64,000 nt of DNA from Lachnospiraceae bacterium. Lineage in GTDB: Bacteria > Bacillota > Clostridia > Lachnospirales > Lachnospiraceae. The stretch spans positions 1 through 64,000 of the forward strand of contig JAQXVT010000038.1 in assembly GCA_029225065.1 (NCBI GenBank), given 5' to 3'. Positions 25,252-33,832 of the stretch are shown piece after piece. The stretch's first letter is position 1, and the number at the start of each line of letters is the position of its first letter. Below the pieces are notes generated by a model. It was not told where the DNA came from. It did no database searches and saw only the letters and a program-made list of their open reading frames with translations. The position numbers and the translations under genes are program-made.

Positions 25252-28200
25252 TTGGAATTTACACATTTGCACGTCCATACGGAGTACAGCCTGCTGGACG
25301 GCTCTAATAAAATAAAAGAATATGTTGCGCGCGTCAAGGAACTTGGCATGGACAGCGCCGCGATCACCGACCATGGTGTCATGTACGGTGTGATTGATTT
25401 CTACCGGGAGGCAAAGGCGGCGGGGATCAATCCGATTCTTGGATGTGAGGTGTACGTGGCACCGAATTCCAGACTGGATCGCGAGGTCGGAAGTGACGAG
25501 GAGCGGTATTACCATCTGGTGCTGCTCGCGGAAAATAATCAGGGCTACGCCAATCTGATGAAAATTGTTTCTATCGGGTTTGTGGAAGGCTTTTACTACC
25601 GACCGCGTGTGGATCGCGAGACGCTTGAAAAATATCACGAAGGAATCATCGCCTTAAGTGCGTGTCTGGCAGGAGAGGTACCGCGGTATCTGATGCGTGG
25701 GCTGTACGATGAGGCGCGGGAAACAGCAAAGTATTACCAGAATCTGTTTGGAAAGGACAATTATTTTCTGGAGCTGCAGGATCACGGAATCCCGGATCAG
25801 AAGCTGGTGAACCAGCAGCTTCTGCGCATGAGTCAGGAACTGGATATTCCGCTTGTGGCGACGAATGACGTGCACTACACGTATGAGGATGACGTGGCTG
25901 CACACGATATTCTGCTCTGTCTGCAGACCGGCAAAAAGCTGGCAGATGAGGACCGGATGCGCTATGAGGGCGGTCAGTATTTCGTGAAGTCGCCGGAGCA
26001 GATGGCGCAGCTGTTTCCATATGCGCCGCAGGCGATTGAAAATACGCATAAAATAGCCGAGCGCTGCCATGTGGACATTGAATTTGGCGTGACGAAGCTG
26101 CCGCGTTTTGATGTGCCTGCGCCGTATACATCGTGGGAATATCTGAACAAGCTGTGCTATGAAGGACTTTCTGAGCGTTACGGGGAGCGGGCGGACGAGC
26201 TGAAGCCGCGTCTGGAGTACGAGCTTAACACGATTCAGAAGATGGGATACGTGGATTATTTCCTGATCGTGTGGGATTTCATCCGTTATGCGCGCGACAA
26301 CGGCATTCCGGTCGGCCCGGGTCGTGGATCAGCGGCGGGAAGTATCGTGGCTTACACGCTTGGCATTACACAGCTCGACCCGATTCGTTACAATCTGCTC
26401 TTTGAGCGTTTCCTGAATCCGGAACGTGTCTCCATGCCGGATATCGACGTGGATTTCTGCTTCGAACGGCGGCAGGAGGTCATCGATTACGTCGTAAGAA
26501 AATATGGCAAGGACTGTGTGGCACAGATTGTCACATTTGGTACGTTAGCGGCGCGCGGTGTTATCCGCGATGTCGGACGTGTCATGGATCTGCCATATGC
26601 CCTGTGTGATTCGATCGCAAAAATGATTCCGCAGGAATTAAATATCACGATTGACAAGGCGCTGCAGATGAATCAGGAGCTGCGGACCCTGTACGAGACG
26701 GATGAGCAGATTAAAGAACTGATCAATATGTCAAAACGCCTCGAGGGACTGCCGCGCCACACGTCGATGCATGCGGCGGGCGTTGTCATCAGCCAGAAGG
26801 CGGTCGACGAGTACGTACCGCTCTCAAGGGCTGCCGACGGAACGATCGTGACGCAGTTTACAATGACGACACTGGAAGAACTCGGACTTCTGAAAATGGA
26901 TTTCCTGGGACTTCGTACCCTGACCGTAATTAACGACGCGGTGCATCTGGTGGAGCGCAGCACCGGCGTACATCTTGACATGCTGAAAATTGATTATAAT
27001 GATAAAAAAGTCCTCGATTCTCTCGGCACGGGGAAGACGGAGGGCGTGTTCCAGCTGGAAAGCGGCGGTATGAAAAACTTCATGAAGGAGCTAAAGCCGC
27101 AGAGCCTTGAGGACGTCATCGCCGGTATTTCGCTGTACCGTCCGGGCCCGATGGACTTTATCCCACAGTACATCCGCGGAAAAAATAATCCGGAGACCGT
27201 GGAGTATGACTGCCCGCAGCTGAAGCCGATCCTGGAGCCAACATACGGGTGTATCGTTTACCAGGAGCAGGTCATGCAGATCGTGCGTGACCTGGGCGGT
27301 TACACGCTGGGCCGAAGCGACCTGGTGCGCCGTGCAATGTCAAAGAAAAAGGCGGCTGTCATGGCGAAGGAACGCCAGAATTTCGTTTACGGAAATGAGG
27401 AAGAGGGCGTTCCGGGCTGCATTTCGAACGGGATTGACGAGCAGACGGCGAATAAAATTTATGATGAGATGACGGATTTTGCGAAGTATGCGTTCAACAA
27501 ATCGCATGCAGCAGCGTATGCGATTGTGGCGTATCAGACCGCGTATTTGAAATTTTATTATCCGGTGGAATTTATGGCGGCGCTGATGACGTCCGTGATC
27601 GACAATCCGCCGAAGGTGGCGGAGTATATCCTGAACTGCCGCCGGATGGGTATCTCGATCCTGCCGCCGGACATTAACGTCGGTGAGGCAAGATTTACGG
27701 TAGACGGGGGCAACATCCGCTACGGACTTTCTGCGATCAAGAGCATCGGCCGGTCGGTGATCGACGCGATCGTGCAGGAGCGCACGCTTGGCGGGCCGTA
27801 CCGCAGCCTGAAGGATTTTATTGAACGGCTGACCGGAAAAGAGACGAATAAACGTACCATCGAAAATTTCATTAAGTCCGGTGCGTTTGACAGCCTTGGC
27901 GGAACGAGAAAGCAGTTCATGCAGGTGTATGCGGGACTGGTGGATCACGTGGCGCAGGAGAAAAAGAGCGCGATGACAGGGCAGATGTCGCTGTTTGATC
28001 TGATGAATGATGAGGACAAAAAGGAGTACGAGGTACAGCTTCCGAATGTCGGAGAGTACGATAAGGAACAGCTGCTTGCATTTGAAAAGGAAGTGCTCGG
28101 CATCTATGTCAGCGGTCATCCGCTTGAGAAATACGAGGATCTGTGGCGCGGCGTGATCACAAACGTGACCTCGGACTTTGCGCTTGACGAGGAGACCGGA

Positions 28201-28716
28201 AGCTCGAAGGTGATCGACGGAAGCAAGGCAGTTATCGGCGGCATGATCACGGCGAAGACGATCAAGTACACGAAGACGAATAAAACGATGGCGTTTCTGA
28301 CCGTTGAAGATCTCGTCGGCACGGTGGAGGTTGTTGTTTTTCCGAAGGATTACGAGAAAAACCAGCAGTGGATGAACGAGGATGAAAAAGTTTTTATCCG
28401 CGGAAGGGTAAGCTGTGAGGATGACCGGCCGAGCAAGCTGATCTGTGAAAAGATCTGGCGGTTTGAGGAGGTACCGATGGAGCTTTGGATTCAGTTCCCG
28501 GATATGGAAACGTACCGTGCGCGGGAGCAGGAGCTGTTTGGCGTACTGCGTGATTCGGAGGATGGAAGTGATTACGTGGCGATCTACGTGCGAAACCCGC
28601 GCAGTGTCCGAAAACTGAGTGAAAACTGGACGATTCGTGCAGATGAAACGATGATGGCAAAACTTGCTGCGCTGTTTGGAAAAGAAAATGTCAGGCTGAC
28701 CCGGAAAAAAGAGTAG
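25252..28716 (+). CDS. dnaE: DNA polymerase III alpha subunit DnaE
   Basis: This 1154-residue DnaE-type replicative polymerase has an N-terminal PHP domain (HLHVHTEYSLLDG and ITDHGVMYGVIDFY, about 1-280) and a C-family polymerase core. The core includes GRGSAAGSIVAYTLGI and the catalytic PDIDVDFCFERR, followed by KMDFLGLRTLTVI and FNKSHAAAYAIVAYQTAYLK. Helix-hairpin-helix and C-terminal OB regions follow (about 960-1080). I place the start at TTG 25252 because AGGAAAGGAG lies six bases before it and the PHP domain begins immediately. The upstream ATG at 25222 has no such site. In low-GC Gram-positives DnaE works beside PolC, which is not in this window. Confidence 0.95.
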   Translation: MEFTHLHVHTEYSLLDGSNKIKEYVARVKELGMDSAAITDHGVMYGVIDFYREAKAAGINPILGCEVYVAPNSRLDREVGSDEERYYHLVLLAENNQGYANLMKIVSIGFVEGFYYRPRVDRETLEKYHEGIIALSACLAGEVPRYLMRGLYDEARETAKYYQNLFGKDNYFLELQDHGIPDQKLVNQQLLRMSQELDIPLVATNDVHYTYEDDVAAHDILLCLQTGKKLADEDRMRYEGGQYFVKSPEQMAQLFPYAPQAIENTHKIAERCHVDIEFGVTKLPRFDVPAPYTSWEYLNKLCYEGLSERYGERADELKPRLEYELNTIQKMGYVDYFLIVWDFIRYARDNGIPVGPGRGSAAGSIVAYTLGITQLDPIRYNLLFERFLNPERVSMPDIDVDFCFERRQEVIDYVVRKYGKDCVAQIVTFGTLAARGVIRDVGRVMDLPYALCDSIAKMIPQELNITIDKALQMNQELRTLYETDEQIKELINMSKRLEGLPRHTSMHAAGVVISQKAVDEYVPLSRAADGTIVTQFTMTTLEELGLLKMDFLGLRTLTVINDAVHLVERSTGVHLDMLKIDYNDKKVLDSLGTGKTEGVFQLESGGMKNFMKELKPQSLEDVIAGISLYRPGPMDFIPQYIRGKNNPETVEYDCPQLKPILEPTYGCIVYQEQVMQIVRDLGGYTLGRSDLVRRAMSKKKAAVMAKERQNFVYGNEEEGVPGCISNGIDEQTANKIYDEMTDFAKYAFNKSHAAAYAIVAYQTAYLKFYYPVEFMAALMTSVIDNPPKVAEYILNCRRMGISILPPDINVGEARFTVDGGNIRYGLSAIKSIGRSVIDAIVQERTLGGPYRSLKDFIERLTGKETNKRTIENFIKSGAFDSLGGTRKQFMQVYAGLVDHVAQEKKSAMTGQMSLFDLMNDEDKKEYEVQLPNVGEYDKEQLLAFEKEVLGIYVSGHPLEKYEDLWRGVITNVTSDFALDEETGSSKVIDGSKAVIGGMITAKTIKYTKTNKTMAFLTVEDLVGTVEVVVFPKDYEKNQQWMNEDEKVFIRGRVSCEDDRPSKLICEKIWRFEEVPMELWIQFPDMETYRAREQELFGVLRDSEDGSDYVAIYVRNPRSVRKLSENWTIRADETMMAKLAALFGKENVRLTRKKE

Positions 28717-28722
28717 CTTTTC

Positions 28723-28751
28723 TTTACAAATGCGGGAAAATAGATTAGAAT
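28723..28751 (+). promoter_or_regulatory. Promoter of pfkA
   Basis: TTTACA (28723-28728), 17-bp spacer, TAGAAT (28746-28751). It starts directly after the dnaE stop, leaving a leader of about 150 nt before pfkA. Confidence 0.6.
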
Positions 28752-28910
28752 GAAACAGGCAGAGTACTTCTGAAGAGGGGAAAATTTCTGATACAGAAGT
28801 GGCAGCTGCACAGTAACATCATTCCTCAAATAACTGTAGCATGACATGAGTCATACAGTCATTTATAAATGATGGAATAGAAGAATAACGGCTTCAGCAG
28901 GAGGTACGAT

Positions 28911-29885
28911 ATGGCAAAAGAAGTAAAGACAATCGGTGTGCTGACGAGCGGCGGTGATGCGCCGGGAATGAATGCGGCGATTCGTGCCGTAGTCCGCAAG
29001 GCGCTGTCGCAGGGACTGAAAGTAAAAGGAATTAATCAGGGATACAAAGGACTTCTGAATGAGGAAATCGTGGACATGGATGCAAGATCCGTTTCCGACA
29101 CGATATCAAAGGGCGGTACTATCCTGTATACAGCCCGCTGTTCTGAGTTCCGTACACCGGAGGGACAGGATCTTGGTGCAGAGATCTGCCATAAGCATGG
29201 CATTGACGGCCTTGTAGTCATCGGCGGCGACGGTTCTTTTGCAGGTGCACAGCAGCTGGCGGCACGCGGCATCAACACGATTGGTGTGCCGGGCACGATT
29301 GACCTGGACATTGCATGTACGGATTATACGATCGGTTTTGACACCGCAGTCAATACGGCGATGGAAGCGATCGACAAGGTGCGCGATACATCGACCTCCC
29401 ATGAACGCTGCAGTATCATCGAGGTAATGGGCAGAAATGCCGGCTACATTGCACTGTGGTGCGGTATCGCAAACGGGGCGGAGGATATCCTGCTTCCGGA
29501 GCGTTACAATTACGATGAGCAGGAGCTGATCAACAATATCATCAACAACCGCAAGCGCGGTAAAAAGCATCACATTGTCATCAACGCAGAGGGCATCGGC
29601 CACTCAACGAGTATGGCGCGCCGGATTGAGGCAGCGACCGGAGTTGAGACGCGTGCGACGATCCTTGGTCACATGCAGCGAGGCGGAAGCCCGACCTGCC
29701 GTGATCGTGTGTACGCTTCCGTGATGGGCGCTTATGCGGCAGACCTTCTCGCAGAGGGAAAGACAAACCGTGTCGTTGCATTCCGCGGCGGAGAATATAA
29801 GGATTTTGACATCGACGAGGCACTGAGCATGCAGAAGGATATTCCGGAGTACATGGTGCGCGTGGCGAAGGCGATGACGATTTAA
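28911..29885 (+). CDS. pfkA: 6-phosphofructokinase
   Basis: This 324-residue enzyme of glycolysis phosphorylates fructose 6-phosphate to the 1,6-bisphosphate. The N-terminal GVLTSGGDAPGMNAAIR binds nucleotide. VVIGGDGSFAGAQ has Gly at the position that is Asp in pyrophosphate enzymes, and PGTIDLD lacks the Lys of that class, so ATP is the likely donor. The usual TIDND reads TIDLD, keeping both catalytic Asp; I believe this variant is common in clostridial enzymes. VMGRNAGYIA and HMQRGGSPTCRDR are further family motifs. GGAGGTACGAT precedes the ATG. A terminator follows. Confidence 0.95.
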   Translation: MAKEVKTIGVLTSGGDAPGMNAAIRAVVRKALSQGLKVKGINQGYKGLLNEEIVDMDARSVSDTISKGGTILYTARCSEFRTPEGQDLGAEICHKHGIDGLVVIGGDGSFAGAQQLAARGINTIGVPGTIDLDIACTDYTIGFDTAVNTAMEAIDKVRDTSTSHERCSIIEVMGRNAGYIALWCGIANGAEDILLPERYNYDEQELINNIINNRKRGKKHHIVINAEGIGHSTSMARRIEAATGVETRATILGHMQRGGSPTCRDRVYASVMGAYAADLLAEGKTNRVVAFRGGEYKDFDIDEALSMQKDIPEYMVRVAKAMTI

Positions 29886-29901
29886 GCGAGTCAGAAAAAA
29901 T

Positions 29902-29941
29902 GGCTGCCCGGACAGTACAAAGACTGCCTGGGCAGTTTTTC
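29902..29941 (+). terminator. Terminator of pfkA
   Basis: CTGCCC pairs with GGGCAG across a loop containing a second small palindrome, followed by TTTTTCT, starting 17 bp after the pfkA stop. Confidence 0.75.
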
Positions 29942-29996
29942 TATGTTGGAGCACTGAGCATGCTCAGTCAGGAAAAGGAAAAGAAAGGAAGAAAAT

Positions 29997-30800
29997 ATGA
30001 CAATCCCAATCATCAGCAGTACGTCAAACGCGCAGGTGAAACATCTGATTCAGCTGCAGAAAAAAGCGAAGCTGCGCACTGAGCAGGACGTGTTTATCGT
30101 AGAAGGCATCAAGATGTATCAGGAGGTTCCGCAGGAGCGGCTCGTCCATACGTATGCATCGGAGAGCTGTTATAATAAGAAGAGAGAGCTTTTTGATGGA
30201 AAAGAAAAAAATATGACGATTCTCACCGATCGGGTATTTGAGAGCGTTTCTGATACAAAATCACCGCAGGGGATTCTCTGCCTGGTGCGGCAGTATCATT
30301 ATTCCTGCCGGGATCTCCTTGGAGCACCGGGAGAGAATGCGCTGATCATGGCGCTGGAAAACATTCAGGATCCGGGTAACCTCGGTACGATCCTGCGCAC
30401 GGCAGAGGGAGCAGGCGTGACCGGTATCCTGATGACAGAGGGCTGTGTGGATCTTTACAATCCAAAAGTGATCCGTTCCACGATGGGGTCGGTTTACCGG
30501 ATGCCATTTTGCTACGTCTCAGATTTTGGCGGCACGATCCGTGAACTGAAAAAAGAGGGCGTGAAATGGTGTGCAGCGCATCTGCGCGGCACCGGAGCAC
30601 ACGATACGATGGATTACACCGGGCCGAGCGGCTTCCTGATCGGAAATGAGAGCAAGGGGTTAAGCGACGAGACGGCAGAGCTTGCCGATGCATACGTGAG
30701 AATCCCAATGTGCGGGCAGGTGGAGTCGTTGAATGCGGCGGTTGCTTCGGCGATCCTGATGTACGAGGCAAACCGGCAGAGGCGAGAAAATAGAAAGTGA
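29997..30800 (+). CDS. SpoU/TrmH-family RNA 2'-O-methyltransferase
   Basis: This 267-residue SPOUT methyltransferase has an N-terminal substrate-binding domain (about 1-95, SSTSNAQVKHLIQLQKKAK). The C-terminal knotted domain carries the three SpoU motifs: NIQDPGNLGTILRTAEGAG (motif 1), LIGNESKGLS (motif 2) and IPMCGQVESLNAAVASAI (motif 3). It probably methylates a ribose in 23S rRNA or a tRNA, as RlmB and TsnR-like enzymes do; the exact site cannot be told. GGAAGAAAAT precedes the ATG. It lies after the pfkA terminator. Confidence 0.9.
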   Translation: MTIPIISSTSNAQVKHLIQLQKKAKLRTEQDVFIVEGIKMYQEVPQERLVHTYASESCYNKKRELFDGKEKNMTILTDRVFESVSDTKSPQGILCLVRQYHYSCRDLLGAPGENALIMALENIQDPGNLGTILRTAEGAGVTGILMTEGCVDLYNPKVIRSTMGSVYRMPFCYVSDFGGTIRELKKEGVKWCAAHLRGTGAHDTMDYTGPSGFLIGNESKGLSDETAELADAYVRIPMCGQVESLNAAVASAILMYEANRQRRENRK

Positions 30801-30828
30801 CGTGGATCTGTTTTGAATGCGGGGCGAG

Positions 30829-30852
30829 AAGCAGACTGTGAATATCCGCTTT
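30829..30852. repeat. Small palindromic repeat copy
   Basis: AAGCAGAC, TGTGAAT loop, ATCCGCTT, then TGA. The left arm has diverged. It lies between the SpoU gene and the queT promoter. Confidence 0.6.
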
Positions 30853-30900
30853 GACTAGCAGATAGGTTGTAGACAGGATAAAAAAGAAGCTGCCGTCCTC

Positions 30901-30929
30901 TTGCAATTTCCAGGCGGGTGTGCTATACT
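30901..30929 (+). promoter_or_regulatory. Promoter of the queT transcript
   Basis: TTGCAA (30901-30906), 17-bp spacer, TATACT (30924-30929). Transcription would start near 30936, just before the structured leader. Confidence 0.75.
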
Positions 30930-30935
30930 CACACC

Positions 30936-31040
30936 CGTTGCAAAGCTCATAAAAACAAGGTCGTACAGGGCTTGCAAGGCGGTCACCGCCTATAAATGTG
31001 CCGAGTGTTCGTGACCTTCCACTCGTAAAACAAAACTAAA
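30936..31040 (+). promoter_or_regulatory. Candidate preQ1 riboswitch upstream of queT
   Basis: The roughly 115-nt leader of queT is highly structured. GGCGG/CCGCC form a small hairpin near 30979-30993, AAGGTC pairs with GACCTT (about 30958-31018), and TTGCAA blocks recur on both sides. It contains the A-rich segment ATAAAAACAAGG. QueT imports queuosine precursors, and its genes are usually preceded by preQ1 riboswitches; long versions of this kind in gut Clostridia would fit class III. The class is my guess from length and lineage. No terminator precedes the ATG, so control of translation, hiding AAAGGAG, is more likely than attenuation. Confidence 0.6.
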
Positions 31041-31054
31041 GGAGAAAACAGAAT

Positions 31055-31546
31055 ATGGAAAGAAAAAACGTACCCTTTTTGACCCACGCGGCAATGATTG
31101 CGGCAATCTACGTTGTACTCACGGTGGTATTTCAGCCGTTCAGCTTCGGTGAAGTGCAGGTTCGTATCTCTGAGATGCTTACAATCCTCCCGATCTTCAC
31201 ACCGGCGGCGATTCCGGGACTGTTTGTCGGCTGCCTGATTGGAAATATCCTCGGCGGAGCCGTGATCGCGGATATCATCTGCGGAAGCATCGCAACGCTG
31301 ATCGGAGCAGTATTCACCTGGAAGCTGCGTGGTTGTAAGCCTTTTATCGCAGCACTTCCGCCGATCATTGCAAATATCTGCATCGTACCGTTCGTGCTCC
31401 GCTATGCTTACGGCGTGGCGCTGCCGATCCCACTTATGATGGTGACGGTAGGTGTCGGAGAGGTGATTTCCTGTGAGGTACTCGGCTGCATTCTTGCGTC
31501 GGTACTGGATAAATATAAGCTTCAGATCTGGAAGACAGCAGCGTAA
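31055..31546 (+). CDS. queT: QueT family queuosine-precursor transporter
   Basis: This 163-residue membrane protein of the QueT family is the substrate-binding (S) component of an ECF-type vitamin importer thought to carry preQ1/preQ0-like queuosine precursors. Five to six hydrophobic segments are seen, with the family pattern FQPFSFGEVQVRISEMLTIL near residues 28-47 and NILGGAVIADIICGS. AAAGGAGAAAACAGAAT precedes the ATG. The leader looks like a preQ1 riboswitch. No ECF energising genes are adjacent, so it must share an ECF module encoded elsewhere. Confidence 0.93.
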   Translation: MERKNVPFLTHAAMIAAIYVVLTVVFQPFSFGEVQVRISEMLTILPIFTPAAIPGLFVGCLIGNILGGAVIADIICGSIATLIGAVFTWKLRGCKPFIAALPPIIANICIVPFVLRYAYGVALPIPLMMVTVGVGEVISCEVLGCILASVLDKYKLQIWKTAA

Positions 31547-31596
31547 GCGGCTGTCTGTGAAAAGTGAGCAGCGGTTAATGATTTTTCCGCTATGCA

Positions 31597-31641
31597 AGAG
31601 CCCCCGGATGCGCTGGAAAGCGGCGGTTCGGGGGCTTTTGT
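31597..31641 (+). terminator. Terminator of queT
   Basis: AAGAGCCCCCG (31597-31607) pairs with CGGGGGCTTTT (31630-31640), with the T-run overlapping the arm, 50 bp after the queT stop. Confidence 0.85.
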
Positions 31642-31686
31642 ATTGGGAAAAACCAGTTTTTTTCCTGGAAAATTCAGGGGATCAGT

Positions 31687-31711
31687 AAAGCGGATTGCGA
31701 ATATCCGTTGG
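31687..31711. repeat. Small palindromic repeat copy
   Basis: AAAGCGGAT, TGCGAAT loop, ATCCGTTGG. The right arm is partly diverged. It lies between queT and the SH3-protein promoter. Confidence 0.65.
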
Positions 31712-31765
31712 AAAATTTTGTGAATATTGCCCATAACGAATGAACGCTAAAATGGGCAATAAAGC

Positions 31766-31794
31766 TTGACAAATTCCATCTTACATATTACAAT
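31766..31794 (+). promoter_or_regulatory. Strong SigA promoter of the SH3-domain protein gene
   Basis: Consensus TTGACA (31766-31771), 17-bp spacer, TACAAT (31789-31794). The leader is about 70 nt. Confidence 0.8.
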
Positions 31795-31872
31795 GGGTTC
31801 GTAATATAACTTAATAATTGTGTAATATTTTTAAAGGAAATGTTAAATGCGTTCCGAGGAGGAAAATAAGAA

Positions 31873-32997
31873 ATGAAAAATAGAAATCGACGTGCTCTTT
31901 GGTGTCTGCTTTCAGCAATGGGATTTTCTGTTTTGGCTGGAGGCTCTGTTATGGCTGCCGAGGATGGCGAGATTCGGGACAAGATTACCATACCATATGA
32001 GCAGGAAGATGCGTGGGATAAAGTTGCAATGATTAACGATGATGTAGTGAGCACGGGGGTTAATATCCGTGCGACTGCAAACCCGGACGGAGAGGTAGTT
32101 GGATACCTGTATTCCGGTATGGCCGCCTGGGTGATTGAAAAGGGTGATGAGTGGACCGAGATCAACTCTGGCGATACCACCGGCTTTGTAAAGAATGATT
32201 ACCTGCTGTATGGCCGTGATGTGATTGGCCTTGCAGATCATTACGGATATGAAGGCGTAGCAACGACCTGGGACGAAGTTAAGCTGTTTTCAGCGGAAGA
32301 CGCTGATTCCGATGTGTTAGATGTACTTGAGAGCGGCGCTTACTTTATTTTACTTCAGGATGAGGGACATTGGCTGACGGTACAGGTAGGGACAGACGGA
32401 CTTGGATATGTTTCTTCTGAGGATGTATCCAAGGTATTGATTCTGGATACTGCGGTAGAAAAAGATGAGATATACGAAGGCAATGATTTGATTCCGATGA
32501 ACCGTGAGACAGAGGCTGATACCGAAGAGACGGATGCACCGGAAACAGATGCACCGCAGACGGAGACAAGCGCACCGGAAACGGAATGGAGACAGACAGA
32601 GACGAGCGCACCGGAGACTAATCCGCCGCAGACAGAGACAAGTGCACCGGAGACTGATCCGCCGCAGACGGAGACAAGCAATTCAGGCAATGGAGACAGC
32701 GGTGGCTGGTATGATGCCGATACGGATACGTATTACGATTCTGATGGAAACGTAATCTCTAACGGAGGTTCTTCCGCAACAGAGATGTTAGCAGAGACAA
32801 CTCCGGAGACCACAGCAGAGACATTATCAGATACGACACCGGAAACCGCAGCTGAGACAGCACCGGAGACTTCTGAAACAGAAGAAACTGGCAGTGACAG
32901 CAGCGAGGATGGTTGGTATGATGTCGATACAGATACCTATTATGACGGGAATGGTAATGTGATTGCCAGCGGTTATGATATGGATACTGAGGCGTAA
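31873..32997 (+). CDS. Secreted SH3-domain protein with Thr/Glu/Pro repeats
   Basis: This 374-residue exported protein has a signal peptide at about 1-28 (cleavage near VMAA-ED). Two bacterial SH3 domains follow, about 58-112 (VNIRATANPDGEVVGYL) and 128-192. Next is a low-complexity TETSAPET repeat tract (213-270). Two copies of GWYD-x-DTDTYYD, then GNVI (278-296 and 347-366), are separated by a second Thr/Pro/Glu linker. No NlpC/P60 peptidase or sortase motif is present, so attachment, if any, would be through SH3 binding to peptidoglycan. GGAGGAAAATAAGAA precedes the ATG. It stands alone between two terminators. Function unknown beyond a wall-associated role. Confidence 0.82.
   Translation: MKNRNRRALWCLLSAMGFSVLAGGSVMAAEDGEIRDKITIPYEQEDAWDKVAMINDDVVSTGVNIRATANPDGEVVGYLYSGMAAWVIEKGDEWTEINSGDTTGFVKNDYLLYGRDVIGLADHYGYEGVATTWDEVKLFSAEDADSDVLDVLESGAYFILLQDEGHWLTVQVGTDGLGYVSSEDVSKVLILDTAVEKDEIYEGNDLIPMNRETEADTEETDAPETDAPQTETSAPETEWRQTETSAPETNPPQTETSAPETDPPQTETSNSGNGDSGGWYDADTDTYYDSDGNVISNGGSSATEMLAETTPETTAETLSDTTPETAAETAPETSETEETGSDSSEDGWYDVDTDTYYDGNGNVIASGYDMDTEA
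32560..32680 (+). repeat. In-gene tandem repeats encoding TETSAPET units
   Basis: About three 39-bp units encode TETSAPET followed by DPPQ-, NPPQ- or EWRQ-like connectors inside the SH3-protein gene. The changes between units keep the frame, so length variation between strains is likely. Confidence 0.75.
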
Positions 32998-33188
32998 GAC
33001 AGCGAAGGAGTACTTTTGGTTATGAAATTACTCGCAGGAAGCGTCCCCAGCGCATGCTGCGAGGCGAAAGCTGCAATAAAGGCATAAATAAAGTTTGCAG
33101 GAAACACCCTCTGTTTCCGAAAAACAGACGTTTTGGAATGGTGCTTTGAGACATCTCGTTTTCCAGGACTTCATCAAAACAGAAGATA

Positions 33189-33220
33189 AAAAACAGCCAC
33201 GGTTTTCCGTGGCTGTTTTT
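33189..33220. terminator. Bidirectional terminator
   Basis: The 14-bp arms, AAAAACAGCCACGG and CCGTGGCTGTTTTT, flank a TTTT loop. It serves both the SH3 gene (plus strand) and the DUF4364 gene (minus strand). Confidence 0.9.
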
Positions 33221-33250
33221 ACGTGAAGATGAATTCCAAAAGAAGAATGT

Positions 33251-33763
33251 TCAAAGGAGCTCTTTCATCACGAATTCATAAATTTCCTGGCATTTTCTGC
33301 GCCAGTTGTTGCAGACCGTTTTCGCCTGTGCCTCGTCAGGAACAGTGATCGTCAGATCAATCGGATTTGCATATTTTTCCTTTACAATACAGTGAACGGA
33401 AAACTCATCAGCGGTGTTGCGGTAGTAATCGGAGATAATCGAAACTTCATCGCGCAGCTGAATTTTATTTTCGAGCATGTACTGGTCGATGTCCTCGCGG
33501 ATGGTCGGAGAAATGCGGTTCTGGAAATAGTGCAGCGTCTCTTCGCCCGGTGCGGTGATGGTGTAATAAGAGGTATTTCGGATTGGTTCCATGCGAACCA
33601 GATCAGATTCTGCCAGTTCGGACAGAACGGACTGCAGTGTGAAGTAAGTAGTGTAGCCGCGGTCCAGAATAAAAGCGGAAATCTGCGAAGTGGTCAGCGG
33701 AAAGTCAACTTTTTGCAGCATGTAAAGGACGATCAGTTTGTAGAGTGTAAATGGTTCCGGCAT
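33251..33763 (-). CDS. DUF4364 family winged-helix protein
   Basis: This 170-residue protein matches the clostridial DUF4364 family. An N-terminal winged helix (about 1-80, LYKLIVLYMLQKVDFPLTTS and SVLSELAESDLVR) is followed by an alpha/beta part of unknown function. A DNA-binding role is plausible from the fold but not shown. GGAGGAAACCT precedes the ATG. The radical SAM gene lies 69 bp upstream on the same strand with a palindromic repeat between, so the two may be co-transcribed. Confidence 0.85.
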   Translation of the reverse strand: MPEPFTLYKLIVLYMLQKVDFPLTTSQISAFILDRGYTTYFTLQSVLSELAESDLVRMEPIRNTSYYTITAPGEETLHYFQNRISPTIREDIDQYMLENKIQLRDEVSIISDYYRNTADEFSVHCIVKEKYANPIDLTITVPDEAQAKTVCNNWRRKCQEIYEFVMKELL

Positions 33764-33796
33764 AGGTTTCCTCCTGGGGGTCCGTCTGCAAGAGCG

Positions 33797-33821
33797 AAAG
33801 CGGATTGCAAATGTCCGTTTT
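33797..33821. repeat. Small palindromic repeat copy
   Basis: AAAGCGGAT, TGCAAAT loop, GTCCGTTTT, between the radical SAM and DUF4364 genes. Confidence 0.65.
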
Positions 33822-33832
33822 ACAATATCTTT

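Noticed and set aside
28911-29885. PfkA with TIDLD in place of TIDND as an inactive enzyme
   Set aside because: Both catalytic Asp are present and all other motifs are intact. I believe this variant is usual in clostridial phosphofructokinases.
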